From Rhodospirillaceae bacterium (lineage in GTDB: Bacteria > Pseudomonadota > Alphaproteobacteria > Rhodospirillales > Casp-alpha2): 40,723 nt of DNA. The stretch spans positions 1 through 40,723 of the forward strand of contig JABIPG010000260.1 in assembly GCA_018698795.1 (NCBI GenBank), read 5' to 3'. The notes under the pieces were generated by a model, which made no database searches, was not told the origin of the DNA, and was given only the letters and a program-made list of their open reading frames with translations. How positions within the stretch are numbered: the stretch's first letter is position 1; each line of letters opens with the position of its first letter. Made by a program: the position numbers and the translations under genes. Positions 8,053 through 16,330 of this stretch are shown piece after piece.

Positions 8053-9132
8053 TTATTCCCCCGCCCCAGCCAATACACGCCGCCCGAGGCGCACCCGGTA
8101 GCGTGCCAGCACGTCGATCCCAAGCAATGTAAACAAGAACATGCCTTGGAACACGCCGGTGACGGCGCTGGGCAGGTTCATCTTGATCTGCGCCGATTCG
8201 CCACCGATATAAGTCAACGCCATAACAAACCCTGCGAGCAATATCCCAACAGGGTTCAGTCGGCCCAGAAATGCGACGATAATCGCGGTAAAGCCATAAC
8301 CCACCGGCAACGCCGGCACCAGTTGCCCGACCGGTCCGGCAGCTTCGAAAGTGCCCGCCAATCCGGCCAAGCCGCCGGAAATCATTAAGCTGATCCAGAC
8401 CACGCGGTTCTCGACGAACCCACCGAACGCGGCCGCCTTCGGTGACTGGCCCATGACTTTGACCTGGAAGCCAAAAACGTGCCGGCCCAGTAATACCCAG
8501 GCGACGGCAACAGCAGCCAGCGCCACCAGAAAACCCACGTGCGCGCGGGTCTCGGCGATCAGGATCGGCATGATGGCGGCATCGTGGAACAAGCGGCTTT
8601 CCGGAAAATTGAGGCCTTCGGGGTCCTTCAATGGCCCGTGCACAAGCACGCTCAGCAACAGCACAGCCACATAGGTGAGCATCAGCGTTACCAGGATTTC
8701 GTTGGCATTGAAGCGCGTACGCAACAGTGCCGGAATCGCCGCCCAGGCCATACCGCCCAGAACGCCCGCCAAACACATAAGCGGCAGCACCCACACACCA
8801 TTGACCTCATAGAGCGCCAGCGCCATGGCGCCGCCAGTTATGGCGCCCATGGTAAATTGCCCCTCGGCGCCGATGTTCCAAACGCCGGCCCGAAATCCGA
8901 ATGATAGTCCGATGGCGATCAAGATCAGCGGCGTCGCCTTGACGATCATCTCCGAAATTGCGAACGAATCGGCAAGGGGCTCAAAGAAAATAATGAAAAT
9001 CGCCGCGAAGGGGTTTTTCCCAAGAATCGCAAACATCACCAAACCGAGCACGATGGTGACAACGATGGCCAGAACCGGCGTCAGGTACAGGAGATGGCGT
9101 GAAACTTCTTTTCTGGGCTCCAGCCTGATCAT
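8053..9132 (-). CDS. ABC transporter permease, nucleoside/purine type (BMP system, first permease)
   Basis: 359 residues. An N-terminal membrane anchor (LLYLTPVLAIVVTIVLGLVMF) is followed by the BPD_transp_2 core: FGFRAGVWNIGAEGQFTMGA near residue 80, RTRFNANEILVTLMLTYVA near 140, the coupling-helix segment VKVMGQSPKAAAFGG near 225 and GYGFTAIIVAFLGRLNP near 285. This is the longer (YufP/NupP-like) permease of BMP transporters. Its ATG overlaps the stop of the ATPase gene (ATGA), giving translational coupling. It should pair with the next permease and the ATPase below it in the inner membrane. Confidence 0.9.
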   Translation of the reverse strand: MIRLEPRKEVSRHLLYLTPVLAIVVTIVLGLVMFAILGKNPFAAIFIIFFEPLADSFAISEMIVKATPLILIAIGLSFGFRAGVWNIGAEGQFTMGAITGGAMALALYEVNGVWVLPLMCLAGVLGGMAWAAIPALLRTRFNANEILVTLMLTYVAVLLLSVLVHGPLKDPEGLNFPESRLFHDAAIMPILIAETRAHVGFLVALAAVAVAWVLLGRHVFGFQVKVMGQSPKAAAFGGFVENRVVWISLMISGGLAGLAGTFEAAGPVGQLVPALPVGYGFTAIIVAFLGRLNPVGILLAGFVMALTYIGGESAQIKMNLPSAVTGVFQGMFLFTLLGIDVLARYRVRLGRRVLAGAGE

Positions 9133-10667
9133 GTGATCGCCTCTGGCGCAACGGGGGTTTTCGCGCTGGAGTGAACGCCGCCCATCAAAAGTCCGATCTC
9201 TTCAATTGATAAGCTTCCCGTCGGCGACACCTCTGACAGACGTCCTTCTGAGATCACCGCGAAGTTATTCGAAATCGCCATCAGTTCATCCAGATCCTGA
9301 GAAATAACTAAAATCGCGGTGCCGGCGTCGGCGAGTTCCTGCAGGGCGCGATGGATATCCGCTGCCGCCGCCGCATCCACGCCCCAGGTGGGTTGTAAGA
9401 TGACCAACACGGTGGGCGCTTGCAATATTTCCCGTCCGACGATGAATTTCTGCAAGTTGCCGCCTGACAAGCTTTTGGCATCGTGTTCGATACCTGATGT
9501 TTTGACGTTAAATTTTTCGACCACTTCGCGTGCGAAATCTTGCGCGAGGTCTAAGTTCAAGAAGCCGTTGTTCTCGATACCTTTACGGGTGCGCGCCGAG
9601 AGAATGATGTTTTCCCACAGCGTCATATCGGGCACTGCACCGTGGCCTAGGCGCTCTTCCGGCACCGAGCACATACCAAGCTTGCGGCGTTCCGTCGGAC
9701 CCAACCCTCCGACCAATGTGCCATCGATGCTGACCATGCCGGCGGGTGTCATGTGTTCGCCGATCAAGGCTTCCATCAATTCGACCTGCCCGTTGCCGGC
9801 GACCCCGGCAATACCCAGGATTTCGCCGGCGCGGACCGAAAACGAAATATCGGCTAAATCGACACCGAACGGGTCATGGCTTTCGGCCGACAGGCGTGTG
9901 ACATGCAGGCGCTCTTCGCCCAGGTCGGCTTGCTTGCGCTCGGCCATGGTCAAGGTGGTGCCGATCATCATTTCCGCCAGGCTTTTCGCCGTCTCCTGGC
10001 GTGGGTCGCAGTCGCCGACGACCTTGCCGCCCCGGAGTACTGTAGCGCGGTTGCAGAGCACGCGAATTTCATCAAGTTTATGCGAAATGTAGAGGATCGA
10101 GCAGCCTTCAGACGACAACTGCCGTAAGGTCTCGAACAAAATGTCCACCTCCTGCGGCGTCAGCACGGAGGTCGGCTCATCCATGATCAAGAGGCGCGGG
10201 TTCTGTAACAGACAGCGGATGATTTCAACGCGCTGGCGCTCACCAACTGAAAGCGAGCCGATGTAGCGCGTCGGATCGAGGGTCAGGCCATAGGCTTCGG
10301 ACACTTCGATGATTTGCTGATCGAGATTGGTGCCGACGGCATCTTTGTTCATGCCCAGCGCCACGTTGTCGGCGACGGTCAGAGCATCAAACAGCGAGAA
10401 ATGCTGAAACACCATGCCGACCCCGTGCGCGCGAGCTTCCGATGGCCGCGCCGGTGCATAAGGTGCGCCGCCGAAATGCATGGTTCCCTCATCCGCGTGC
10501 AGCACGCCGTAAATCATCTTTACCAAGGTGGATTTGCCCGCGCCATTCTCGCCCAATAACGCGTGGACCTCGCCGGGCATGATGGAAAAGCTGACGTCAT
10601 CGTTGGCAATGACACCTGGGAAGCGTTTGGTAATCCCCGACAGCTCCAATAGCGGTATCTCGCTCAT
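9129..10667 (-). CDS. ABC transporter ATP-binding protein with two ATPase domains (nucleoside/purine importer)
   Basis: 512 residues, two ABC cassettes in one chain as in sugar and BMP-type importers. The first cassette has a full Walker A (GENGAGKST, about 39-47), Q-loop (FQHFSLFD), signature SVGERQR and Walker B LLIMDEPTS. The second cassette has the usual degenerate P-loop (GIAGVAGNGQ, about 283-292), signature SGGNLQK, and VLVILQPTWGVD in place of Walker B, so only the first site is expected to hydrolyse ATP efficiently. Both ends overlap neighbours by ATGA (xdhC upstream, permease downstream). It energises purine or nucleoside uptake together with the two permeases and the BMP binding protein. 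Confidence 0.93.
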   Translation of the reverse strand: MSEIPLLELSGITKRFPGVIANDDVSFSIMPGEVHALLGENGAGKSTLVKMIYGVLHADEGTMHFGGAPYAPARPSEARAHGVGMVFQHFSLFDALTVADNVALGMNKDAVGTNLDQQIIEVSEAYGLTLDPTRYIGSLSVGERQRVEIIRCLLQNPRLLIMDEPTSVLTPQEVDILFETLRQLSSEGCSILYISHKLDEIRVLCNRATVLRGGKVVGDCDPRQETAKSLAEMMIGTTLTMAERKQADLGEERLHVTRLSAESHDPFGVDLADISFSVRAGEILGIAGVAGNGQVELMEALIGEHMTPAGMVSIDGTLVGGLGPTERRKLGMCSVPEERLGHGAVPDMTLWENIILSARTRKGIENNGFLNLDLAQDFAREVVEKFNVKTSGIEHDAKSLSGGNLQKFIVGREILQAPTVLVILQPTWGVDAAAAADIHRALQELADAGTAILVISQDLDELMAISNNFAVISEGRLSEVSPTGSLSIEEIGLLMGGVHSSAKTPVAPEAIT

Positions 10668-11716
10668 GCTCCCCCCTGTTCAGTCCGCGCATCATTTCGC
10701 GCCGCCACGATAGCGCGTTCTTGCCGGCGGAACAAAAAGTCTGCGGCCAGTGAAACAGCGATTTGCGCTGGCTCTTTACCTCGTAAGTCCGGCAAACCAA
10801 TAGGGGCCTGCAGGCGCTGAATGGCGGCGTCCGCAACGCCGGCGTCGTTCAAGCGCCGGATAAATCGGCCCCGCTTGGTTTTCGACGCGATCACGCCGAG
10901 ATAAGCAAAATCGCCGCGTGCTAGCACGGTGTGGCACACATCGAAATCAATCGCGTGGGAAAAGGTCATCACCACATGCCAAGCGTCACCAGGCGCATGC
11001 CGGGCAGCGTCGGCAGGATTGGCGGACACCAACGGGTGCACGCTTGCGGGAACCGTATCAGGATAGCGCTTGGCATCAGTATCGATCCAATAAATGTCGA
11101 ACGGCAGGCCAGCGAATGCATTCACCACCGCCCGCCCCACGTGCCCGGCGCCATAGAGAAACATGACATCACGCTTCGCATTTGCGGGCTCGATAAACCA
11201 GCCGTCTATTTGCGTCGCTGCGCTCGGCCGCGCACCTGAAAGCATATCGCGCACCGCACCCCGCACACCAAGCGGCCAAGTGTCGTTATCGCCTTTGCGG
11301 CTGGAGATAATTTCCACAGGAGTACCGGATGCGACCGGGCGCACGATGAGTGCATCTTCGATATCAGTATCTGCCAGTGAGCCGGCTTCCGAAGCCGCAA
11401 AGCGCTCGAACAGCAAACGCACATGGCCGCCGCAACATTGCGCAAGCGCCGGCCCGAGCGGGAAATCGCGCACCGCCCGTTGCCAACGCGAGTTCGATGC
11501 GTCGGGCGGTTGTTCCAGCATTGCGCGGGCCGCATCTAACGCGGCAAGCTCTAGCGCCCCGCCGCCGATGGTGCCGTGAAAGCTGTCGGGCGTAAGAACC
11601 ATGGCGCTACCCACGCTGCAAGGCGCGGAGCCCTCGGCCCGGATGACGCTGACCCGAACCACGCCACCGTGGACCGTCGCCAGCTCCAACAGATTTTTGA
11701 GCCAGCTTTGCGTCAT
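10664..11716 (-). CDS. xdhC: xanthine dehydrogenase accessory protein XdhC
   Basis: 350 residues. XdhC proteins bind the molybdenum cofactor, promote its sulfuration and deliver it to xanthine dehydrogenase in the cytoplasm. The N-terminal XdhC/CoxI domain shows VRVSVIRAEGSAPCSVGSAMV, with the conserved cysteine, and GTIGGGALE. The C-terminal domain is a Rossmann fold starting MFLYGAGHVGRAVVNA near residue 195, with YWIDTDAKRYPD after it. The C-terminal tail ARTEQGGA is ordinary. Its ATG overlaps the xdhAB stop and its stop overlaps the ATPase start (both ATGA), so its production is coupled to the enzyme it serves and to the importer. Confidence 0.94.
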   Translation of the reverse strand: MTQSWLKNLLELATVHGGVVRVSVIRAEGSAPCSVGSAMVLTPDSFHGTIGGGALELAALDAARAMLEQPPDASNSRWQRAVRDFPLGPALAQCCGGHVRLLFERFAASEAGSLADTDIEDALIVRPVASGTPVEIISSRKGDNDTWPLGVRGAVRDMLSGARPSAATQIDGWFIEPANAKRDVMFLYGAGHVGRAVVNAFAGLPFDIYWIDTDAKRYPDTVPASVHPLVSANPADAARHAPGDAWHVVMTFSHAIDFDVCHTVLARGDFAYLGVIASKTKRGRFIRRLNDAGVADAAIQRLQAPIGLPDLRGKEPAQIAVSLAADFLFRRQERAIVAARNDARTEQGGA

Positions 11717-14700
11717 GCCACGGCTTCCCCAGCGCCTGTCACTCGCTTGACCGCGGCCAACACGCGCTCCGGCGTGGCCGGTGCATCGAGTGCGGGATAG
11801 TGGCGGTACTCACCTGCCGCCGCCACCGCATCGGAGAGCGCCATCAAGGCGGAAATGCCCAGCATGAACGGCGGTTCCCCAACCGCTTTGGAGCGGTAAA
11901 TCGTTTCCTCGGCATTGTCGCCGCGTTCCCAGATACCGATACGCATATCGGGTGCGCGGTCGCCAAGCGTCGGGATTTTGTACGTTGAAGGTGCGTGGGT
12001 TTTTAGCTGACCTTCTCCATCCCACCACAACTCCTCCGTGGTCAACCAGCCGGCACCTTGCACATAGGCGCCCTCGATTTGGCCGAGGTCTAGGGCCGGG
12101 TTTAGCGATTTGCCGACATCGTGCAGAATATCAACGCGAAGCAATCTGTTTTCGCCGGTCAGCGTATCGATGGCGGCTTCGGTTACCGCAGCACCATAGG
12201 CGAAATAAAAGAACGGTCGGCCCTTGGCCTGTTCTTTATCCCAGTTGATTTTGGGCGTCGCGTAAAAACCAGTCGCCGACAGCGGTACCCGGGCCCGGTA
12301 GGCCTCGCCGATCAACTCATCGAAGGGCACTTCAGTATTTCCAATACGGACCCGGCCGGGCAGAAATGCGACGTCGTTCGGGTCGAGCTGCCATCGTTCG
12401 GCGGCAAAGGATATCAACCGCGCCTTGATCTTGTCGCAGGCGACTTGCGTCGCCATGCCGTTGAGGTCCGAGCCCGATGATGCCGCCGTCGCCGACGTGT
12501 TTGGCACTTTCCCCGTGTGCGTGGCGGTGATCTTGATGCGCTCGATATCCACCTGAAATGCGGTCGCGGCAACCTGCGCCACTTTGGTGAACAACCCCTG
12601 GCCCATTTCCGTGCCGCCGTGGTTCAGGTGGATGGAGCCGTCATTGTAGATATGCACCAGCGCCCCCGCCTGATTGAGGAAGGTCAGTGTGAAGGAAATC
12701 CCGAACTTAACCGGCGTCAGCGCGATGCCGCGCTTCAAGGTATCGTTGGTGCGGTTCCATTCCCGGATTTCGGCGCGGCGCGCGTCGTAGTCGGCGCTGA
12801 CCCGAAGATCGCGCACCAGTTCATCGATGATGCAGTCCTCGACGGTCATGTCGTAGGGGGTAACGGAGCGCTCCCCGATGGCGCCGGGTGGGTCGTAGTA
12901 GTTGACGCTACGTACGTCCAATGGGTCCAGTCCCAGGAAATGCGCGATTTCATCGATGACGCGCTCAATCCCGACCATGCCTTGCGGGCCGCCGAATCCC
13001 CTAAACGCGGTGTTGGAAACCGTATGGGTCTTGCAGCGGTATGAGGTGATTCGAACATTGGGTAGGAAGTAAGCGTTGTCGGCATGAAACATCGCGCGGT
13101 CGCAGATCGGTACGGACAAGTCATAAGACATGCCGCAACGCGCCGCCTGATCGAACTCGATGCCGGCAATGCGGCCATCCGCCCCGAACCCGACCCGGTA
13201 GTCGATGCGAAAATCGTGGCGTTTGCCGGTGATGATCATGTCCTGGTCGCGATCGTAGCGCACGCGGGCGGCGCGTCCGGTTATCGCCGATACGAGCACG
13301 GCGGCGGCGGCCGGCAGGTTGCCGTTACTTTCCTTGCCGCCGAAAGCGCCGCCCATGCGCCGCACTTCGACGGTTACATCGTTGTTGGCCAGTCCCATCA
13401 CCTTGGCGACGGTGTGCTGGATTTCGCTGGGGTGCTGGCTGGAGCAATGCACGGTGACGTCGCCGTCTTCACCCGGCACGGAAAGAGCAGCTTGGCTTTC
13501 GAGATAAAAGTGCTCTTGGCCACCGATATAAATCCGCCCGGAAATCACATGGGGTGCTTCGGTGATAGCCGTTTCGGCTTCGCCCCTGGCCATGTGGTAG
13601 GGCGCTTCGAGCAGTGAGTTTTTGTCCATCGCTTCATCGATGCTGAGGATGGCCGGCAGGTCTTGGTATTCGATTTCGGCCAATGTCGCCGCGTCACGCG
13701 CTTGCTCAATGGTTTCCGCCGCGACGGCGAACAAGGCCTGACCGGCATATTCTACCAGGCCGTCGGCGAATAGCGGATCATCACCCATGGCGGGGCTGAT
13801 ATCGTTGGTGCCGGGAATATCGACCGCCGAGACGACAGTGGCAACGCCGGGTGCTGCCCGAACGGCGGATAGATCCATGGCCGTAATCCGAGCGTGTGCG
13901 CGTTCGCTCATGGCGACATAGACGTTGAGCATGCCTTGCGGGGCGACGATATCATCGACGAACAGTGCTTCGCCGGCGACATGCTTGTGACCGCTATCGT
14001 GGCGACGTGAGGATCGCACGCCGCCGGACACGCCGTCACGTCGCGCGGCTTGTGTGCGAATGGCGCTATCAGTGCGCGGGCCGGCGATGGTGGCACCGGC
14101 GCCGACGAGGCGCGTGGCGGATACGGATTGTTGGGTTTCGCGGAAATAACGGTGTAGCAGGTTGCCGGCGACATCCATCCGATAGGCAGCGCTGGCCCGC
14201 ATGTCGGTGATGGGGCTGAAGTCGTTGGCGAACTCGGCCACGGCCACATTGCATGTGTCTTGTGTCCAGGGCTTGCCGATCAAGGCGGCTTCCACACCGT
14301 GCGCACGCGCGGGCACGGCCGCCATGCCCCCGAACGCAATGCGGGCCGATGTCACATGCCCATCCGTCACTTCAATGGCGAAGCAGCCGCAAACGGCGGA
14401 GATATCTTGGTCGAAGCGCTTGGTGATCTTGTAGCTCTTAAAGGTTTTGGCGGAGCCGGGCAGCGGTATGTCGATGCGTTCAAGAAACTCTCCGGGCAGG
14501 CGGTCCTGCTTGCCGTATTCGATGAAGAAGGCCTCGATGGGTAAGCGGCGGCGCGCATCGCCTTTTCTCAAGACAAGCTCGGCACCCAAAACTATCAACG
14601 CCGGCGGCGTGTCGCCGATGGGCGAGCCGTTGGCGATGTTGCCGCCGATGGTGCCGGCGTTGCGCACTTGCCCGGCCCCGATGCGGCGCATCATTTCGCC

Positions 14701-15543
14701 GAAGTCCGGCGCCAGGTTGCTGATGGTTTCGAGCGCATCCGTATAGCTCACGCCAGCGCCGATGCTCAGTACTTCGTCGGCGTTTATGATTTCCTGCAAC
14801 TCCCGCACCCGGCCCAGGCTGATCACAGTGCGCAGTTTGCGGTGCCCTTTGGTAACCCACAGCCCGACATCGGTGGCGCCGGCAACCAATACGGCGTCCG
14901 GGTTCGCGGCATAAATTTCGGCTAAGTCATCGACAGAGTCCGGCGATATAAAGCGCTCGCCGCCGAAGGTGATATCTACGGTTTCGGTATTGGCATGGGC
15001 GCGCAGCCATTGGCGGTCGGCCTCAATGCGCGCCGTATCCCAATCGGGCATTTCGGTGCCGCCCGCCACCGCTACCGCGGCGGCGATAGGCCCATACCCC
15101 GTGCAGCGACAGAGATTGCCTGCCAGTAGATCAGGTGCAGTTTCGGCGTCCATGGTGTCGCCGGAAATAAATGTCGCATACATGGACATCACGAAACCCG
15201 GCGTGCAGAAACCGCATTGTGACCCATGCTCATCAACCATGGCCTGTTGAACCGGGTGCATTTCGCCCTCGGGGGATTTCAAAAACTCAACAGTGAGAAC
15301 CGATTTCCCTTCCAGCATGCCGACAAACTGGATGCAGGCGTTGATGGCGCGGTATGTGACGTCGCTGCCCGAAAGCTCGCCAATGACCACGGTGCAAGCG
15401 CCGCAATCACCTTCGGCGCAGCCTTCTTTCGAACCCGTGAGCGCCTTCGTCTCGCGCAAATAGTTCAACAACGTCATGGTGGGCGATATCCCACGCACGG
15501 TATGCGCCTCTCCGTTCAGCCGAAAGGTGATCGAATCACGCAT
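11713..15543 (-). CDS. xdhAB: xanthine dehydrogenase, single-chain XdhA-XdhB fusion
   Basis: 1276 residues. It oxidises hypoxanthine to xanthine and xanthine to urate, passing electrons to NAD. Domains in order: plant-type [2Fe-2S] ferredoxin (C42, C47, C50, C70), second [2Fe-2S] domain (C110, C113, C145, C147 in CGFCTPG and CRCTGY), FAD domain (about 195-465, with AGATDVGLWVTKG and GTIGGNIANGSPIGDTPP), an Ala/Arg/Ser-rich linker (about 470-510), then the molybdopterin domain from HDSGHKHVAGEA onward with GGAFGGKESN (near 734), FRGFGGPQG (near 850), GTEMGQGLFTKVAQVA and VGEPPFMLG (near 1222, catalytic Glu). In most bacteria the two halves are separate genes (about 460-490 and 770-790 residues); here both are full length in one frame, like eukaryotic enzymes. 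The ATG at 15543 has only a weak GAGACG ribosome site and overlaps a short upstream ORF. It leads an operon with xdhC and the importer. Confidence 0.95.
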   Translation of the reverse strand: MRDSITFRLNGEAHTVRGISPTMTLLNYLRETKALTGSKEGCAEGDCGACTVVIGELSGSDVTYRAINACIQFVGMLEGKSVLTVEFLKSPEGEMHPVQQAMVDEHGSQCGFCTPGFVMSMYATFISGDTMDAETAPDLLAGNLCRCTGYGPIAAAVAVAGGTEMPDWDTARIEADRQWLRAHANTETVDITFGGERFISPDSVDDLAEIYAANPDAVLVAGATDVGLWVTKGHRKLRTVISLGRVRELQEIINADEVLSIGAGVSYTDALETISNLAPDFGEMMRRIGAGQVRNAGTIGGNIANGSPIGDTPPALIVLGAELVLRKGDARRRLPIEAFFIEYGKQDRLPGEFLERIDIPLPGSAKTFKSYKITKRFDQDISAVCGCFAIEVTDGHVTSARIAFGGMAAVPARAHGVEAALIGKPWTQDTCNVAVAEFANDFSPITDMRASAAYRMDVAGNLLHRYFRETQQSVSATRLVGAGATIAGPRTDSAIRTQAARRDGVSGGVRSSRRHDSGHKHVAGEALFVDDIVAPQGMLNVYVAMSERAHARITAMDLSAVRAAPGVATVVSAVDIPGTNDISPAMGDDPLFADGLVEYAGQALFAVAAETIEQARDAATLAEIEYQDLPAILSIDEAMDKNSLLEAPYHMARGEAETAITEAPHVISGRIYIGGQEHFYLESQAALSVPGEDGDVTVHCSSQHPSEIQHTVAKVMGLANNDVTVEVRRMGGAFGGKESNGNLPAAAAVLVSAITGRAARVRYDRDQDMIITGKRHDFRIDYRVGFGADGRIAGIEFDQAARCGMSYDLSVPICDRAMFHADNAYFLPNVRITSYRCKTHTVSNTAFRGFGGPQGMVGIERVIDEIAHFLGLDPLDVRSVNYYDPPGAIGERSVTPYDMTVEDCIIDELVRDLRVSADYDARRAEIREWNRTNDTLKRGIALTPVKFGISFTLTFLNQAGALVHIYNDGSIHLNHGGTEMGQGLFTKVAQVAATAFQVDIERIKITATHTGKVPNTSATAASSGSDLNGMATQVACDKIKARLISFAAERWQLDPNDVAFLPGRVRIGNTEVPFDELIGEAYRARVPLSATGFYATPKINWDKEQAKGRPFFYFAYGAAVTEAAIDTLTGENRLLRVDILHDVGKSLNPALDLGQIEGAYVQGAGWLTTEELWWDGEGQLKTHAPSTYKIPTLGDRAPDMRIGIWERGDNAEETIYRSKAVGEPPFMLGISALMALSDAVAAAGEYRHYPALDAPATPERVLAAVKRVTGAGEAVA

Positions 15544-15580
15544 TTGCGTCTCTGATAAGCTCTAACATGTCGCTCCTCAT
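15536..15580 (-). CDS. possible 14-codon leader peptide overlapping the xdhAB start
   Basis: A short frame (MRSDMLELIRDANA, stop TGA at 15538-15536) starts at 15580 behind a strong AGGGGGGAGC site. A second in-frame ATG at 15568 has its own GAGGAG site. The frame ends 8 bases inside xdhAB, whose own ribosome site is weak, so ribosomes ending here could reinitiate on xdhAB. No homologue is recognised; that it is translated is inference from the ribosome sites and overlap. Confidence 0.35.
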   Translation of the reverse strand: MRSDMLELIRDANA

Positions 15581-15775
15581 GCTCCCCCCTCATGTTATTG
15601 GGCAAAATGCTGTTGCACCGCCGGTTTTTGTAAGCGATCAAGAAGGTCGGGAGCACCCTCGCCTGATTACACATCTTAACCTAAAACATTTCACCAACTA
15701 TTCGGTATTTTTTGAAAATGACCCAAGATTTTCCGGGAAGTCGGTCGCAGAGGAACAACGGGGAGAAATTCGACC
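15581..15775. promoter_or_regulatory. divergent control region between xdhAB and the phosphoribosyltransferase gene
   Basis: 195 bases between two divergent purine genes; the central part (15665-15735) is AT-rich. It should contain both promoters and probably a regulator site. I could not assign hexamers with confidence, and I see no long inverted repeat. A GGGGAG stretch about 10 bases before 15776 is the likely ribosome site of the plus-strand gene. Confidence 0.4.
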
Positions 15776-16330
15776 ATGGCTGAAAAGACTTATGTCAGCG
15801 CCCAAAGCCTGTTGGACGACTCGTTTCGGCTGGGTCTCAACATCATGGATGATAAATTTCATCCGGATTATATCATCGGAATTTGGCGCGGTGGCACGCC
15901 AGTCGGTATCGCCGTCCAGGAAATTATGAAGTATCACGGCTTTCCATCCGATCATATCTCTATCCGCACATCCTCCTATACCGGCATCGAAGAACAGAGC
16001 GATGAAATCCGGGTGCACGGGCTGCACTATATTATCGAGAACGTGAATGCTGACAATTCGTTGCTGATCGTTGATGACGTGTTCGATTCGGGCCGCTCCA
16101 TCCAGGCGGTCATTGAGCGGATCAATGCGCTGTCGCGGCGCAATACGCCCGAGGTCATTCGTGTCGCCACGGTTTACTACAAGCCCAGCAAACGAAAGGT
16201 CGAGGTGACGCCGGACTACTATATCCATGAAACCGAGGATTGGTTGGTTTTCCCCCACGAGCTTGAAGGTTTGACCCTCGAAGAGGTCAGGGCAAACAAA
16301 CCCGTGGCGCTTGGCCCGGCTAAGGGGTAG
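15776..16330 (+). CDS. purine (hypoxanthine-type) phosphoribosyltransferase
   Basis: 184 residues, a type I phosphoribosyltransferase. The PRPP loop is [14 protein letters not shown] near residue 98, preceded by the [17 protein letters not shown] loop near 33. Such enzymes join a purine base to PRPP to give the nucleotide. The context (xanthine dehydrogenase, purine importer, guanine deaminase) favours hypoxanthine or xanthine/guanine as base: imported purine may be salvaged here or oxidised by xdh. The short C terminus ([12 protein letters not shown], then [10 protein letters not shown]) is typical of the small bacterial members. Its stop overlaps the tail of the convergent cobQ by 11 bases, so no terminator lies between them. 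The base preference cannot be read from sequence. Confidence 0.85.
   Translation: MAEKTYVSAQSLLDDSFRLGLNIMDDKFHPDYIIGIWRGGTPVGIAVQEIMKYHGFPSDHISIRTSSYTGIEEQSDEIRVHGLHYIIENVNADNSLLIVDDVFDSGRSIQAVIERINALSRRNTPEVIRVATVYYKPSKRKVEVTPDYYIHETEDWLVFPHELEGLTLEEVRANKPVALGPAKG

Noticed and set aside
7934-8794. 286-codon frame overlapping the two permease genes
   Set aside because: Arg/Gly/Cys-rich out-of-frame translation of hydrophobic transporter genes; no family features.
13960-14160. Possible frameshift or sequencing error creating the XdhA-XdhB fusion
   Set aside because: The frame is continuous with normal codon use, and both halves are complete with their usual end motifs, so a true fusion is the simpler reading; read-level checking would still be useful.
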